From: Erwinia typographi
GTDB taxonomy: Bacteria > Pseudomonadota > Gammaproteobacteria > Enterobacterales > Enterobacteriaceae
DNA length: 59,397 nt
NCBI RefSeq assembly: GCF_000773975.1
Contig: NZ_JRUQ01000023.1
Span: 1 to 59,397, forward strand
Direction of reading: 5' to 3'
The translations under genes were made by a program, and so were the position numbers. Under the pieces are notes generated by a model, which ran no database searches, had not been told where the DNA came from, and worked only from the letters and a program-made list of their open reading frames with translations. How positions within the stretch are numbered: position 1 is the stretch's first letter; each line of letters starts with the position of its first letter. Shown here piece by piece: positions 32,776 to 43,616 of the stretch.

Positions 32776-32804
32776 AGCGGCCTGCGGGCCGCTTTGTCAT
32801 TTTT
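32776..32804 (+). terminator. Terminator of bolA
   Basis: AGCGGCC and GGCCGCT pair around TGCG and are followed by TTGTCATTTTTG, 20 bases after the bolA stop. Confidence 0.75.
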
Positions 32805-32890
32805 GCAGAAAAATCTGCACCTCGTCCCACTTTTCTACGATTTATCGGATAAAAGAGCGCAAGTTAGCGCAATGTCTGGGGTGAGCAGCC

Positions 32891-32919
32891 TCGACTCGTT
32901 AAGACGTTGCCGCTATAAT
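32891..32919 (+). promoter_or_regulatory. Predicted sigma-70 promoter of tig
   Basis: TCGACT (4 of 6 consensus) and a perfect TATAAT are separated by 17 bases, about 160 bases before the tig start. Confidence 0.65.
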
Positions 32920-33078
32920 GCTGCGTCTATTTTTCGGAATGTCTTCGGGACGCTTCTGATAACAGGGAATGCGATTCTGGCACCAGAAGCCGTCCCGGTT
33001 CTTAGTCTCTATCCTGTTTCTTGCGGAGCAGGGAGGGTCTGAAGTTGACCGAGTACGTGATTTTTTTGAGGTAATAAG

Positions 33079-34383
33079 ATGCAAGCTTCAGTAGAAACAA
33101 CTCAGGGCCTGGGCCGTCGCGTTACGATTACCGTTGCTAAAGATGTGATCGATAACGCGGTGAAAAGTGAGCTGGTCAACGTGTCTAAAAAGATACGTAT
33201 TGACGGCTTCCGCAAAGGGAAAGTACCGATGACCGTCGTAGCGCAGCGCTACGGTGCCTCTGTTCGCCAGGACGTTCTGGGCGAACTGATGCAGCGCAAC
33301 TTCGTTGACGCCATTATCAAAGAAAAAATTAACCCGGCTGGCGCGCCAAACTACGTGCCGGGCGAGTACAAACTGGGCGAAGACTTCACCTTTTCTGTTG
33401 AGTTCGAAGTGTACCCGGAAGTTGAGCTGAAAGGCCTGGAAGCGATCGAAGTTGAAAAACCGATTGTGGAAGTGACTGACGCTGACGTTGATACCATGCT
33501 GGACACCCTGCGCAAGCAGCAGGCCACCTGGAAAGAAACTGACCGTGCAGCTGAAGCTGAAGACCGCGCGACTATCGACTTCAGCGGCTCTGTAGACGGC
33601 GAAGAGTTTGAAGGCGGCAAGGCGTCCGACTTCGTTCTGGCAATGGGCCAGGGGCGCATGATCCCAGGCTTTGAAGAGGGTGTTGTCGGCCACAAAGCGG
33701 GCGAAACTTTCACTATCGACGTGAACTTCCCGGAAGATTACCACGCTGAAAACCTCAAAGGGAAAGCAGCCAAGTTTGAAATCGTCCTGAAGAAAGTGGA
33801 AGAGCGCGAGCTGCCGGAATTCACTGAAGAGTTCATCAAGCGTTTCGGCGTGGAAGATGGTTCCGTAGCGGGTCTGCGTACTGAAGTGCGTAAAAACATG
33901 GAGCGCGAGCTGAAAGGCGCCGTGCGTAACCGTGTGAAGACTCAGGCTATCGACGGTCTGGTCAGCGCTAACGACATCGAGGTGCCGGTTGCTCTGATCG
34001 ATGGTGAAATCGACGTGCTGCGCCGCCAGGCTGCACAGCGCTTTGGCGGTAACGAGAAGCAGGCGTTTGAGCTGCCTCGTGAACTGTTCGAAGAGCAGGC
34101 TAAGCGCCGCGTTGTCGTTGGCCTGCTGCTGGGCGAAGTAATTCGTACCCACGAGCTGAAAGCTGACGAAAATCGTGTGAAAGAGCTGATCGAAGAGATG
34201 GCTTCAGCGTACGAAGATCCGACAGAAGTTGTTGAGTTCTACAGCAAGAATAACGAGCTGATGAACAACATGCGTAACGTTGCGCTGGAAGAACAGGCGG
34301 TGGAAGCCGTACTGGAGAAAGCCAAAGTGACCGAAAAAGCCACTAACTTCCAGGAACTGATGAACCAGGCGCAGCCAGCCTGA
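33079..34383 (+). CDS. tig: Trigger factor (ribosome-associated chaperone)
   Basis: A 434-residue chaperone that binds at the ribosome exit and shields nascent chains. The ribosome-binding signature GFRKGKVP (about 44-51) is in the N-terminal domain. An FKBP-type PPIase domain (about 160-245, with RATIDFSG and [13 protein letters not shown]) and the helical substrate-cradling C-terminal domain follow. It opens the protein quality-control run tig-clpP-clpX-lon. Confidence 0.98.
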   Translation: MQASVETTQGLGRRVTITVAKDVIDNAVKSELVNVSKKIRIDGFRKGKVPMTVVAQRYGASVRQDVLGELMQRNFVDAIIKEKINPAGAPNYVPGEYKLGEDFTFSVEFEVYPEVELKGLEAIEVEKPIVEVTDADVDTMLDTLRKQQATWKETDRAAEAEDRATIDFSGSVDGEEFEGGKASDFVLAMGQGRMIPGFEEGVVGHKAGETFTIDVNFPEDYHAENLKGKAAKFEIVLKKVEERELPEFTEEFIKRFGVEDGSVAGLRTEVRKNMERELKGAVRNRVKTQAIDGLVSANDIEVPVALIDGEIDVLRRQAAQRFGGNEKQAFELPRELFEEQAKRRVVVGLLLGEVIRTHELKADENRVKELIEEMASAYEDPTEVVEFYSKNNELMNNMRNVALEEQAVEAVLEKAKVTEKATNFQELMNQAQPA

Positions 34384-34721
34384 TCCTCTGATTCTGCAAG
34401 TTAAATAAAAGCCTGCGGTTGTGATGACCGCGGGCTTTTTGCTTTTATCCGCTGCGCGGAAGTGCCTTAGGGTGCCTGTTCGCTCATTAAAGCGGCAAAA
34501 TATCGACTAAGCTACTTTTCCCGGTTAGCAGTTGATAAAAACGTTGTTATGCTTGAATCAGCGGGGCAGCATCCCCAGATAGAAAATTATGGCGTACCGA
34601 GACCTGTCTTGTTGGTCACCGGGGATTGTGGGGAAAGTAATGGAAACATAGTGTTCCGTACGGCTCTCAAGTAGAATTGGTACGGAGTGTTGCCAAACTG
34701 AAATTTATCCAGGAGACGGTA
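34384..34721. other. Spacer between tig and clpP
   Basis: A 338-base region with the tig terminator at 34408-34441 and, in its right part, the clpP control region. I could not define a promoter with good boxes and spacing in it. No gene seen. Confidence 0.5.
34408..34441 (+). terminator. Intrinsic terminator of tig
   Basis: AAAGCCTGCGGT pairs with ACCGCGGGCTTT (12 bp, one G-T) around a 7-base loop, followed by a T run. Confidence 0.9.
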
Positions 34722-35345
34722 ATGTCATACAGTGGCGAACGTGAACAAACTGCACCTCATATGGCTTTAGTGCCGATGGTGGTCGAACAAACCTCTCGCG
34801 GAGAGCGTTCTTACGACATTTTTTCTCGCCTGCTCAAAGAGCGCATTATTTTCCTGACCGGACAGGTTGAGGATCATATGGCGAATCTGATCGTCGCTCA
34901 GATGCTGTTTCTGGAAGCCGAGAACCCGGAAAAAGATATCCATCTTTACATCAACTCTCCTGGTGGCGTGATTACCGCAGGGATGTCGATCTACGACACC
35001 ATGAAGTTTATCAAGCCTGACGTCAGCACCATCTGTATGGGCCAGGCGTGCTCGATGGGGGCGTTCCTGCTGACTGCCGGAGCGAAAGGCAAGCGTTACT
35101 GCCTGCCAAATTCACGCGTGATGATTCACCAGCCGTTGGGCGGTTATCAGGGTCAGGCGACTGACATTGAAATTCACGCGCGCGAAATTCTGAAAGTGAA
35201 GCAGCGTATGAATGAGCTGATGGCCGAACATACGGGAAAAACTCTTGAAGAAATCGAGAGAGACACGGAACGTGACCGTTTCCTGTCCGCTAGCGAAGCT
35301 GTAGAGTATGGGCTGGTAGATTCCATTCTGACGCATCGCACGTAA
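34722..35345 (+). CDS. clpP: ATP-dependent Clp protease proteolytic subunit
   Basis: A serine protease subunit that forms the double seven-membered ring served by ClpX and ClpA. The 207-residue protein has a short propeptide and the triad S111 (GQACSMGAF), H136 (MIHQPLGG) and D185 (ERDTERDRF), at the same positions as E. coli. The frame is open upstream, but the ATG at 34722 has CAGGAGA and gives MSYSGERE. clpX follows after 118 bases. Confidence 0.97.
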   Translation: MSYSGEREQTAPHMALVPMVVEQTSRGERSYDIFSRLLKERIIFLTGQVEDHMANLIVAQMLFLEAENPEKDIHLYINSPGGVITAGMSIYDTMKFIKPDVSTICMGQACSMGAFLLTAGAKGKRYCLPNSRVMIHQPLGGYQGQATDIEIHAREILKVKQRMNELMAEHTGKTLEEIERDTERDRFLSASEAVEYGLVDSILTHRT

Positions 35346-35463
35346 GCCTGCTGCCCATCCTCGTCTATAATTAAGGGTGGGGTGGGGCTACGAATGAGGG
35401 TGCCGCAGGGCGGCATCATCGCCGCAACAGAGTGCGGACGAAGATAATAGAAGAGGTTAACTG

Positions 35464-36738
35464 ATGACAGATAAGCGCAAAGACGGTTCAGGAAAGCTGC
35501 TGTACTGCTCTTTCTGCGGCAAAAGCCAGCATGAAGTGCGCAAGCTGATTGCCGGCCCGTCAGTGTATATCTGCGATGAGTGTGTCGATTTATGCAATGA
35601 CATCATTCGCGAAGAGATTAAAGAGGTCGCGCCGCATCGTGAACGCAGCGCGCTTCCGACGCCGCATGAAATCCGCCATCACCTTGACGATTACGTTATC
35701 GGCCAGGAGCGGGCGAAGAAGGTGCTTGCCGTAGCGGTCTATAACCACTACAAACGTTTGCGCAACGGCGACACCAGCAACGGTATTGAGCTGGGAAAAA
35801 GTAATATTTTGCTGATTGGGCCAACCGGGAGCGGAAAAACGCTGCTGGCGGAAACGCTGGCTCGTCTGCTCGACGTGCCGTTCACGATGGCCGATGCCAC
35901 CACCCTGACCGAAGCAGGCTATGTCGGTGAAGATGTGGAGAACATCATCCAGAAGCTGCTGCAGAAGTGTGATTATGACGTGCAGAAAGCGCAGCGCGGC
36001 ATTGTTTACATTGATGAAATCGACAAGATTTCCCGCAAGTCGGACAATCCGTCAATCACTCGTGACGTTTCGGGCGAGGGCGTGCAGCAGGCGCTGCTGA
36101 AGCTGATTGAAGGCACCGTCGCGGCCGTACCGCCACAGGGCGGGCGTAAGCACCCACAGCAGGAGTTCCTGCAGGTTGATACCTCCAAAATCCTGTTTAT
36201 CTGCGGCGGCGCCTTTGCTGGTCTGGATAAGGTCATCTCCCAGCGGGTGGAAACCGGATCGGGTATCGGCTTCGGCGCCACCGTGAAGGGCAAGGCTGAG
36301 AAAGCCACCGAGGGGCAGCTGCTGGAGCAGGTTGAGCCGGAAGATCTGATTAAATTCGGCCTGATCCCTGAATTCATCGGTCGTCTGCCGGTGGTAGCAA
36401 CGCTGAACGAGCTGAGTGAAGAGGCGCTGATTCAGATCCTGCGTGAACCGAAAAACGCTCTCACCAAGCAGTATCAGGCGCTGTTCAACCTGGAAGGCGT
36501 TGACCTGGAGTTCCGGGATGAAGCCCTGACGGCCATTGCCAAAAAGGCGATGTCGCGCAAAACCGGTGCTCGTGGCCTGCGTTCCATTGTGGAAGGCGCC
36601 CTGCTGAACACCATGTACGATCTTCCTTCCATGGACGATGTGGAAAAAGTGGTGATTGACGATTCAGTGATTGAGGGCCAGACAGAACCCATGCTGATCT
36701 ACGGAAAACAGGAAGCGCAGCAGGCTTCTGGTGAATAA
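35464..36738 (+). CDS. clpX: ATP-dependent Clp protease ATPase subunit ClpX
   Basis: An AAA+ unfoldase that feeds substrates to ClpP. The 424-residue protein has the N-terminal zinc-binding domain (C15, C18, C37, C40), Walker A GPTGSGKT at 119-126, the sensor/Walker B region [11 protein letters not shown], the pore loop [10 protein letters not shown], and the ClpP-docking IGF-type loop (GIGFGATVK). Confidence 0.98.
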   Translation: MTDKRKDGSGKLLYCSFCGKSQHEVRKLIAGPSVYICDECVDLCNDIIREEIKEVAPHRERSALPTPHEIRHHLDDYVIGQERAKKVLAVAVYNHYKRLRNGDTSNGIELGKSNILLIGPTGSGKTLLAETLARLLDVPFTMADATTLTEAGYVGEDVENIIQKLLQKCDYDVQKAQRGIVYIDEIDKISRKSDNPSITRDVSGEGVQQALLKLIEGTVAAVPPQGGRKHPQQEFLQVDTSKILFICGGAFAGLDKVISQRVETGSGIGFGATVKGKAEKATEGQLLEQVEPEDLIKFGLIPEFIGRLPVVATLNELSEEALIQILREPKNALTKQYQALFNLEGVDLEFRDEALTAIAKKAMSRKTGARGLRSIVEGALLNTMYDLPSMDDVEKVVIDDSVIEGQTEPMLIYGKQEAQQASGE

Positions 36739-36768
36739 ATAACCACCTGTTTCCAGTTGGTTAGCTCA

Positions 36769-36800
36769 AAAAGGGGGAATTTATTCCCCCTTTTGTTTTT
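36769..36800 (+). terminator. Intrinsic terminator of clpX
   Basis: AAAAGGGGGAA and TTCCCCCTTTT pair over 11 bp around TTTA; the T-rich tail TTTTGTTTTT follows. Confidence 0.92.
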
Positions 36801-36813
36801 CTCTCGCTGATAA

Positions 36814-36843
36814 CATTGAATGTCCCGCATTCATCCCCATATA
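36814..36843 (+). promoter_or_regulatory. Predicted sigma-32 heat-shock promoter of lon
   Basis: CATTGAA (36814-36820) and CCCCATATA (36835-36843) are separated by 14 bases. They match the sigma-32 pattern CTTGAA / CCCCATnT and correspond to the known heat-shock promoter of E. coli lon, whose -10 is also CCCCATATA. Confidence 0.8.
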
Positions 36844-36929
36844 CTCAACTACCTGTGGGTAAAACTGCACTTTAGTTGTCTGTTGCGGTTCCCATCACCC
36901 TGGCGGAAATTAAACTAAGAGAGAGCTCT

Positions 36930-39284
36930 ATGAATCCTGAGCGTTCTGAACGCATTGAAATCCCTGTGTTGCCGTTGCGTGACGTAGTGGTTTATCCGCA
37001 CATGGTAATTCCGTTGTTTGTCGGTCGTGAGAAATCGATTCGCTGCCTTGAAGCCGCCATGGATCATGATAAAAAAATCATGCTGGTCGCACAGAAAGAA
37101 GCTTCAACGGATGAACCTGGCATTAACGATCTCTTCTCGGTAGGGACCGTGGCCTCAATTCTGCAAATGCTCAAGCTGCCGGACGGCACGGTAAAAGTGT
37201 TGGTGGAAGGCTTGCAGCGTGCGCATATCACCACGCTTGCTGATAATGGTGACCATTTCACCGCCCAGGCGGAATACCTGGCGTCTCCGGATATTGATGA
37301 GCGCGAGCAGGAAGTGCTGGTGCGCACCGCGATCAATCAGTTTGAAGGCTATATCAAACTGAATAAGAAAATCCCGCCGGAAGTTCTGACCTCGCTGAAC
37401 AGCATCGAAGATGCCGCGCGCCTGGCGGATACCGTGGCGGCGCATATGCCGCTGAAGCTGGCGGATAAACAGTCCGTGCTGGAGATGTCAGACGTCAACG
37501 AGCGGCTGGAATACCTGATGGCGATGATGGAGTCAGAGATCGATCTGCTCCAGGTGGAAAAACGCATCCGCAATCGCGTCAAAAAGCAGATGGAAAAAAG
37601 CCAGCGCGAATACTATCTGAACGAACAGATGAAGGCGATTCAGAAAGAGCTGGGCGAAATGGATGATGCGCCTGACGAAAATGAAGCGCTGAAACGCAAA
37701 ATCGATGCGGCAAAAATGCCGAAAGAGGCGCGGGATAAAACCGAAGCCGAGCTGCAAAAGCTGAGAATGATGTCGCCGATGTCCGCCGAAGCGACCGTGG
37801 TGCGCGGCTATATCGACTGGATGGTTCAGGTTCCGTGGAACGCGCGCAGCAAGGTGAAGAAAGACCTGGTGAAGGCGCAGGAAACGCTGGATACCGACCA
37901 TTTCGGCCTGGAGCGGGTGAAAGACCGTATCCTGGAATATTTGGCGGTGCAGAGTCGCGTCAGCAAAATCAAAGGGCCGATTCTGTGCCTGGTTGGACCG
38001 CCGGGGGTGGGTAAAACCTCGCTGGGCCAGTCCATTGCTAAAGCCACCGGCCGGAAATATGTGCGTATGGCACTGGGCGGCGTGCGTGATGAGGCGGAGA
38101 TCCGCGGTCACCGTCGTACCTATATCGGCTCCATGCCGGGCAAGTTAATCCAGAAAATGGCCAAAGTGGGCGTGAAAAACCCGCTGTTCCTGCTGGACGA
38201 AATTGACAAAATGTCCTCCGATATGCGTGGCGATCCGGCCTCAGCCCTGCTGGAAGTTCTGGACCCGGAACAGAACATTGCTTTTAACGATCACTATCTG
38301 GAAGTGGATTACGATCTCTCCGATGTGATGTTCGTGGCAACCTCTAACTCGATGAACATTCCTGCGCCGCTGCTGGACCGTATGGAAGTTATCCGCCTGT
38401 CCGGCTATACCGAAGACGAGAAGCTCAACATTGCCAAACAGCATTTACTGTCGAAGCAGATTGAACGTAACGCGCTGAAGGATAACGAACTGACGGTGGA
38501 AGACAGTGCGATTGTCAGCATCATTCGCTATTACACCCGTGAAGCTGGCGTCCGTAGCCTTGAGCGCGAGCTGTCCAAACTGTGTCGCAAGGCGGTGAAA
38601 ACGCTGCTGATGGATAAAACCGTCAGGCATATCGTGATCAACGCGGATAACCTGAAAGACTATCTGGGCGTTCAGCGCTACGACTATGGCCGTGCGGACA
38701 ATGAAAACCGCGTTGGTCAGGTTACGGGGCTGGCCTGGACCGAAGTGGGTGGCGATCTGCTGACCATCGAAACCGCCTGCGTACCGGGCAAAGGCAAGCT
38801 GACCTATACCGGATCGCTGGGCGAAGTCATGCAGGAGTCCATCCAGGCAGCGCTGACCGTCGTCCGCGCGCGTGCTGAGAAGCTGGGTATCAATGGTGAT
38901 TTCTACGAAAAGCGTGATATCCATGTGCACGTTCCGGAAGGCGCTACGCCGAAGGATGGCCCAAGTGCCGGTATTGCAATGTGCACCGCGCTGGTCTCCT
39001 GCCTGACGGGTAACCCGGTACGCGCCGACGTGGCGATGACCGGAGAGATCACCCTGCGTGGTCAGGTTCTGCCGATTGGCGGGCTGAAAGAGAAGCTGCT
39101 GGCTGCCCATCGTGGTGGAATTAAAACGGTACTAATTCCTGATGAAAATAAGCGCGATCTGGAAGAAATCCCGGATAACATTATTGCCGACCTGGACATC
39201 CATCCGGTGAAGCGCATTGAGGAAGTGTTGACCCTGGCCCTGCAAAATGCCCCTTACGGGATGCAGGTTGCGACGGCAAAATAG
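36930..39284 (+). CDS. lon: ATP-dependent Lon protease
   Basis: A hexameric AAA+ serine protease for damaged and regulatory proteins (such as SulA and RcsA in enterics). The 784-residue protein is as long as E. coli Lon. It has an N-terminal substrate domain (about 10-305), Walker A GPPGVGKT at about 356-363, Walker [11 protein letters not shown], and the proteolytic dyad Ser (DGPSAG, about 679) and Lys ([10 protein letters not shown], about 722). The frame is open upstream, but the ATG at 36930 gives [17 protein letters not shown]. Confidence 0.98.
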   Translation: MNPERSERIEIPVLPLRDVVVYPHMVIPLFVGREKSIRCLEAAMDHDKKIMLVAQKEASTDEPGINDLFSVGTVASILQMLKLPDGTVKVLVEGLQRAHITTLADNGDHFTAQAEYLASPDIDEREQEVLVRTAINQFEGYIKLNKKIPPEVLTSLNSIEDAARLADTVAAHMPLKLADKQSVLEMSDVNERLEYLMAMMESEIDLLQVEKRIRNRVKKQMEKSQREYYLNEQMKAIQKELGEMDDAPDENEALKRKIDAAKMPKEARDKTEAELQKLRMMSPMSAEATVVRGYIDWMVQVPWNARSKVKKDLVKAQETLDTDHFGLERVKDRILEYLAVQSRVSKIKGPILCLVGPPGVGKTSLGQSIAKATGRKYVRMALGGVRDEAEIRGHRRTYIGSMPGKLIQKMAKVGVKNPLFLLDEIDKMSSDMRGDPASALLEVLDPEQNIAFNDHYLEVDYDLSDVMFVATSNSMNIPAPLLDRMEVIRLSGYTEDEKLNIAKQHLLSKQIERNALKDNELTVEDSAIVSIIRYYTREAGVRSLERELSKLCRKAVKTLLMDKTVRHIVINADNLKDYLGVQRYDYGRADNENRVGQVTGLAWTEVGGDLLTIETACVPGKGKLTYTGSLGEVMQESIQAALTVVRARAEKLGINGDFYEKRDIHVHVPEGATPKDGPSAGIAMCTALVSCLTGNPVRADVAMTGEITLRGQVLPIGGLKEKLLAAHRGGIKTVLIPDENKRDLEEIPDNIIADLDIHPVKRIEEVLTLALQNAPYGMQVATAK

Positions 39285-39315
39285 TGATTTAAGGCAAAAA
39301 CAGGCCAAAAGCCGG

Positions 39316-39351
39316 GCTGGCAGGCAAATTGGGACTTGCCAGCGTTTTTTT
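39316..39351 (+). terminator. Intrinsic terminator of lon
   Basis: GCTGGCA and TGCCAGC pair across a 14-base loop and are followed by G and seven Ts, about 30 bases after lon. Confidence 0.8.
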
Positions 39352-39496
39352 GTGCCGTTAATTTAGAGTGCTGTTAGGCCAGTGGCGGCTGTGGTCGTGG
39401 TCGGCATAACAAAGACTGAATCCAGATAATTGATACGCGTTCGTATCGGGTGGGAAGCCCGGTTACGAAGTGAATAATAAAAGAGGGGATTATTGA

Positions 39497-39769
39497 GTGA
39501 ATAAGTCACAGTTGATCGACAAAATTGCTGCAAGCGCCGACATTTCTAAAGCGGCAGCAGGACGCGTTTTAGATGCATTTATGGGCTCCGTTTCAGATTC
39601 GCTGAAAGAGGGCGATGAAGTTGCGCTGGTCGGTTTCGGCACGTTCTCCGTGCGCGCCCGTTCAGAACGTACCGGTCGTAATCCACAGACTGGCAAAGAG
39701 ATCACTATCCCTGCGGGTAAAGTACCTGGCTTCCGTGCCGGTAAAGCGCTGAAAGACGCCGTAAACTAA
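39497..39769 (+). CDS. hupB: DNA-binding protein HU-beta
   Basis: A 90-residue HU subunit, a nucleoid protein that bends DNA. The core [24 protein letters not shown] and the C-terminus [12 protein letters not shown] are typical. The start is GTG at 39497, the same as in E. coli hupB. A strong terminator follows. Confidence 0.97.
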   Translation: MNKSQLIDKIAASADISKAAAGRVLDAFMGSVSDSLKEGDEVALVGFGTFSVRARSERTGRNPQTGKEITIPAGKVPGFRAGKALKDAVN

Positions 39770-39841
39770 CGGCGGTATGTATCCACCAGTAAATTCTTCG
39801 GTGGAGTGAGGATTGTGTTGGCGTTCTCATGTACCATACGG

Positions 39842-39872
39842 GGCACATCAAAAAAACGATGTGCCTTTTTTT
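39842..39872 (+). terminator. Intrinsic terminator of hupB
   Basis: GGCACATC and GATGTGCC pair around an A-rich loop and are followed by seven Ts. Confidence 0.92.
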
Positions 39873-40010
39873 ATGTTTCGATGACATTTGCTCAATGCGG
39901 TTGTCATAATGGCGTGCGGTTTGCTACGCAGCGGCGTGGAGCGTCCCCAGGAAGTCGGGACGAAAGCGCAAGGGTTTTACATTCATACTACAGCGGAGTG
40001 TTGTCACACC

Positions 40011-41882
40011 ATGATGGACAATTTACGCGCGGCGTCGAACCATGTCGTGCTCAAAATTATATTGGCTTTGATCATTCTGTCTTTTGTATTGACCGGGGTG
40101 GGCAACTACCTTATTGGCGGTAACGGAGATTATGCCGCCAGGGTTAACGGACAGGAAATCAGCCGCGCGCAGCTTGAGAACGCCTTCTCCAACGAGCGTT
40201 CACGTCAGCAGCAGCAGCTGGGCGATCAGTTCTCCCAACTGGCTGGCAATCCTGCCTGGGTGCAACAGGTCCGCCAGCAGGCGCTGTCTCAGCTGGTAGA
40301 TGAATCGCTGCTGACCGGCTACGCCAATGAGCTGGGCCTGGCGATCGGCGACGATCAAATCAAACAGGCGATCTTCAGCCAGCCAGCCTTCCAGACCGAC
40401 GGCAAATTTGATAATGCCAAATACCTTGGTCTGATCAACCAGATGGGCTTCTCTGCCGACCGCTATGCGGAAGCGCTGCGTAAGCAGCTGACCACTCAGC
40501 AGCTGATTGCTGCGGTGACCGGCACCGACTTTATGCTGACCGGTGAAACGGACGCGCTGGCCTCGCTGGTTTCTCAGGAGCGTCTGGTGCGCGAAGCGAC
40601 GATCAACGTGGCGGCGCTGGTGGCGAAGCAGAGCGTCAGCCCTGAAGAGATCAAAAACTATTACGAGCAGAACAAAACCAGCCTGATGTCTCCCGAGCAG
40701 TTCCGCGTGAGCTACATCAAGCTGGATGCGGCATCCCTGCAGGAAACGGCCAGCGAGAGCGATATCCAGAGCTGGTACGATCAGCACCAGGCTGACTACA
40801 CGCAGCCGCAGCGCAGCCGCTTCAGTATTATCCAGACCAAAACCGAGGCGGAAGCTCAGGCAATTCTGGACGAACTGCATAAGGGCGGTGACTTTGCCGC
40901 GTTGGCTAAGGCGAAGTCCGCTGACCCGATTTCTGCCCGCAACGGCGGCGATATGGGCTGGCTGGAGCCGGAGACTACGCCTGACGAGCTGAAAAATGCG
41001 GGTCTGAACGAGAAGGGGCAGCTTTCCGGGGTGATCAAATCTTCCGTCGGCTTCCTTGTCGCTCGCCTGGTCGACGTGCAGCCACAGCAGATTAAGCCAC
41101 TCTCTGCGGTACATGACGATATCGCGGCGAAGGTTAAACAGGAAAAAGCGATTGATGCTTATTATAAACTGCAGCAGAAAGTGAGCGATGCAGCGAGTAA
41201 TGATAATGAGTCGCTGGCCGGAGCTGAGCAGGCTGCCGGAGTGAAAGCGGTGGAGACAGGCTGGTTCAGCCATGACAATCCGCCAGCGGAGCTGAACTTC
41301 AAGCAGGTTGAGCAGGCGATTTTCAACGGCGGCTTAGTCGGTGAAAACGGCTCGCCGGGCAGCAACTCTGACATTATTACCGTCGACGGCGACCGCGCCT
41401 TTGTTCTGCGCGTTAGCGAGCACAGGCCGGAGGCCGTTAAGCCGCTGGATCAGGTGACGGCGCAGATTACCGATACGCTGAAAACGCAGAAGGCGCAGAA
41501 AGAAGCCAAAGCACAGGCGGATAAACTGCTGGCCGATCTGAAGGCAGGCAAGGGCGATGAGGCGATGAAAGCCAGTAACCTGAGCTTCGGTAGCCAGAAA
41601 ACGCTGACTCGTAACAGCCAGGATGCTGCAGCGCAGACGGTGTTTACTATGAGCCTGCCTGAAAAGGGCCAGCCTTCTTACGCGACCGGCGAAGATGGTG
41701 AAGGTAACGTGCTGCTGCTGGCGTTGGATCAGGTCCGCAGCGGCTCAATGCCGGAGGCGCAGAAGAAGGCGATGGTTCAGGGCGTGACGCAAAATAATGC
41801 GCAGATCGCCTTTGAAGCGCTGCTGAGCAACCTGCGTAAGGACGCTAAGATCAAATACGGTGCGGCGGCGCAGGCTCAGTAA
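40011..41882 (+). CDS. ppiD: Periplasmic folding chaperone PpiD (SurA-like)
   Basis: A 623-residue membrane-anchored periplasmic chaperone near the Sec exit. It has an N-terminal anchor (about 14-34), chaperone regions on either side, and a parvulin-like domain at about 225-360 (FSIIQTKTEAEAQAILDELHKGGDFAALAKAKS), which in E. coli lacks strong isomerase activity. The frame runs upstream to 39888, but the ATG at 40011 gives MMDNLRAASNHVVLKI with the anchor; the nearest GGAG lies 12 bases upstream, which is rather far. Confidence 0.95.
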   Translation: MMDNLRAASNHVVLKIILALIILSFVLTGVGNYLIGGNGDYAARVNGQEISRAQLENAFSNERSRQQQQLGDQFSQLAGNPAWVQQVRQQALSQLVDESLLTGYANELGLAIGDDQIKQAIFSQPAFQTDGKFDNAKYLGLINQMGFSADRYAEALRKQLTTQQLIAAVTGTDFMLTGETDALASLVSQERLVREATINVAALVAKQSVSPEEIKNYYEQNKTSLMSPEQFRVSYIKLDAASLQETASESDIQSWYDQHQADYTQPQRSRFSIIQTKTEAEAQAILDELHKGGDFAALAKAKSADPISARNGGDMGWLEPETTPDELKNAGLNEKGQLSGVIKSSVGFLVARLVDVQPQQIKPLSAVHDDIAAKVKQEKAIDAYYKLQQKVSDAASNDNESLAGAEQAAGVKAVETGWFSHDNPPAELNFKQVEQAIFNGGLVGENGSPGSNSDIITVDGDRAFVLRVSEHRPEAVKPLDQVTAQITDTLKTQKAQKEAKAQADKLLADLKAGKGDEAMKASNLSFGSQKTLTRNSQDAAAQTVFTMSLPEKGQPSYATGEDGEGNVLLLALDQVRSGSMPEAQKKAMVQGVTQNNAQIAFEALLSNLRKDAKIKYGAAAQAQ

Positions 41883-41916
41883 GCCTCGCAAATTTTCTGC
41901 AACGAGTTGTAATCCT

Positions 41917-41940
41917 AAAGGCCGCTTACGCGGCCTTTTC
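41917..41940 (+). terminator. Intrinsic terminator of ppiD
   Basis: AAAGGCCGC and GCGGCCTTT pair around TTAC, with a short T tail. Confidence 0.85.
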
Positions 41941-42021
41941 CATTTCTGTCATCCGGCGTTTGTTTCCTTTCCAGGGCCACAGTAGGGTAGTCGTGCTGTC
42001 AAACACATGGAGGAATACAGC

Positions 42022-42354
42022 ATGGAAAAAACACTAAAGGCGCTCTGTTTTGCCGGGGTGATGGGCGCAGTGATGATGGTTGCGCAGTCGGTAAGTGCGG
42101 CGGACGTTCTGCCTGCGGCATCTTCTCCGGCTGCCCGACAAATGGCTGGGCAGGCGAACGAGAAAGTCAGTCTGAACCAGGCAAGCGTTGAGGAGCTGGT
42201 CGCGGCGCTTAATGGCGTAGGCTTAAAAAAAGCCGAGGCCATCGTCAGCTATCGCGAGCAGTACGGGGATTTTACCGATCTTGAGCAGCTGAGAGAAGTG
42301 CCGGGGATCGGCAATGCGCTGGTGGAGAGAAACCTGTCGCGGTTGAAACTGTGA
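42022..42354 (+). CDS. ybaV: ComEA-like helix-hairpin-helix protein YbaV
   Basis: A 110-residue secreted protein with a signal peptide (about 1-26, ending SVSA|AD) and a C-terminal double helix-hairpin-helix (VSLNQASVEELVAAL, VGLKKAEAIVSYRE, VPGIGNALVERN), as in the DNA-receptor ComEA. It may bind DNA in the periplasm; in E. coli its role is little known. I chose the ATG at 42022 because GGAGG lies 8 bases before it; the ATG at 42007 contains that ribosome site. Confidence 0.9.
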   Translation: MEKTLKALCFAGVMGAVMMVAQSVSAADVLPAASSPAARQMAGQANEKVSLNQASVEELVAALNGVGLKKAEAIVSYREQYGDFTDLEQLREVPGIGNALVERNLSRLKL

Positions 42355-42461
42355 TTTCTCTCGCGACTTTAACGCTTTCTCTGCACCGCATGGAAAACGG
42401 CTGCTAATCTGTAGAGGTCATACCAGTTGGTGTGGCCTCTACTTGAAAGGGCAGCGTCGCT

Positions 42462-42863
42462 ATGCATACCACTATTAAAGTTCGCGGTTATCATCTGGAT
42501 GTTTATCAACATGTTAATAATGCCCGTTATCTGGAGTTTCTTGAGGAAGCCCGCTGGGAGTGGCTGGAAAGGCTGGAGTCATTCAGCTGGCTACAGGAAA
42601 ACCGTCTGGCGTTTGTGGTGGTGAACATTAACATCAACTATCGTCGCCCGGCTGTAATGGGCGACGTACTGGACATCCACAGCAGGCTGGTGCAATTGGG
42701 CGGCAAAAGCGGCGTTATTGGTCAGAACGTGACGCTGGCGCCGAACGGTGAAGCCATTGCCGACGCCACGCTGACCTTTGTTTGCATCGATCTGCGCACG
42801 CAAAAGGCACAGCCGATGGAGGGCGAACTGAAAAGACGAATGGAGGAGATGCTGTCAGCGTAG
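42462..42863 (+). CDS. fadM: Long-chain acyl-CoA thioesterase FadM (hot-dog fold)
   Basis: A 133-residue 4-hydroxybenzoyl-CoA-thioesterase-like protein (YbaW/FadM) that hydrolyses acyl-CoAs arising in fatty-acid breakdown. The hot-dog signature [21 protein letters not shown] contains the conserved Asn and Glu. Its last 9 bases overlap the end of the convergent queC. Confidence 0.94.
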   Translation: MHTTIKVRGYHLDVYQHVNNARYLEFLEEARWEWLERLESFSWLQENRLAFVVVNININYRRPAVMGDVLDIHSRLVQLGGKSGVIGQNVTLAPNGEAIADATLTFVCIDLRTQKAQPMEGELKRRMEEMLSA

Positions 42864-43550
42864 GCCGGTCTTGCGCTTCATCTCAGCCATCACCACGTCG
42901 CTGTCAGCCTGATAGCCCGTCAGGCCGTTGGCACGCAGATGGCAGGCAGCGCACTCCCCGCAGCCGTCGCCCTTGATGCCGTTATAGCAGGTCAGCGTTT
43001 CGTTACGCACCAGCGGTAGCTGCTGCCAGTAATCAGCCAGCGCCCAGGTTTCGGCTTTATTCAGCCACATCAGCGGCGTTTCAAAGCGCACCTCGCGCGC
43101 CATGCCCAGCGCAACAGCGTGGTTCAGCGCCTTCACAAACTCATCCCGGCAGTCTGGATAGCCTGAGAAGTCCGTTTCGCAGACGCCGGTAATCACCGCT
43201 TCGGCTTCCACCTGATAAGCATAGATGGAGGCCAGCGTGAGAAACAGAATATTGCGCCCCGGCACAAACGTGCTTGGCAGCCCGCTGGCATTGGCATCGT
43301 AAGCCGGAACCGGAATGCTGTCGCGAGTCAGGCTGCTGACGGCGAGTTCATTCAGCAAGGTTACGTCGAGCACCTTATGCGCACGCGCGCCAAGAGAGAG
43401 CGAGAGCTGGCGGGCAACATCGATTTCCGCATGATGGCGCTGACCGTAATCGAAGGTGATGCAGTGCACCTCATCATACTGTTGCAGAGCCTGAATCAGG
43501 CAGGTTGTTGAGTCCTGGCCACCGCTGAAAACCACTACCGCACGCTTCAT
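42855..43550 (-). CDS. queC: 7-cyano-7-deazaguanine synthase
   Basis: QueC makes preQ0, the precursor of the base that Tgt (5.6 kb) inserts into tRNA. The 231-residue protein has the PP-loop SGGQDST at 9-15 and a zinc site with four cysteines in [19 protein letters not shown]. The ATG at 43550 is chosen over one six codons upstream because it gives [11 protein letters not shown]. Confidence 0.97.
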   Translation of the reverse strand: MKRAVVVFSGGQDSTTCLIQALQQYDEVHCITFDYGQRHHAEIDVARQLSLSLGARAHKVLDVTLLNELAVSSLTRDSIPVPAYDANASGLPSTFVPGRNILFLTLASIYAYQVEAEAVITGVCETDFSGYPDCRDEFVKALNHAVALGMAREVRFETPLMWLNKAETWALADYWQQLPLVRNETLTCYNGIKGDGCGECAACHLRANGLTGYQADSDVVMAEMKRKTGLR

Positions 43551-43616
43551 GTTTATCACCTTAATCATCAGTTACGCCGTATGGTACTGCCTGAAGCGGC
43601 AGAAGGGTAGTTCTGC

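Larger units (their letters stand above)
32757..33078. other. Spacer between bolA and tig
   Basis: A 322-base region with the bolA terminator at its start and the predicted tig promoter at 32891-32919. The transcript leader of tig would be about 150 bases. I see no gene in it. Confidence 0.6.

Noticed and set aside
33088..34152. A 354-codon open frame antisense to tig
   Set aside because: Shadow of the tig reading frame; no family features and no plausible ribosome site.
34640..34680. Candidate promoter (TAGAAT) directly before clpP
   Set aside because: The -10-like hexamer has no acceptable -35 at 16-18 bases, so I did not list it.
40200..41273. A 357-codon open frame antisense to ppiD
   Set aside because: Shadow of ppiD, with composition typical of reversed coding sequence.
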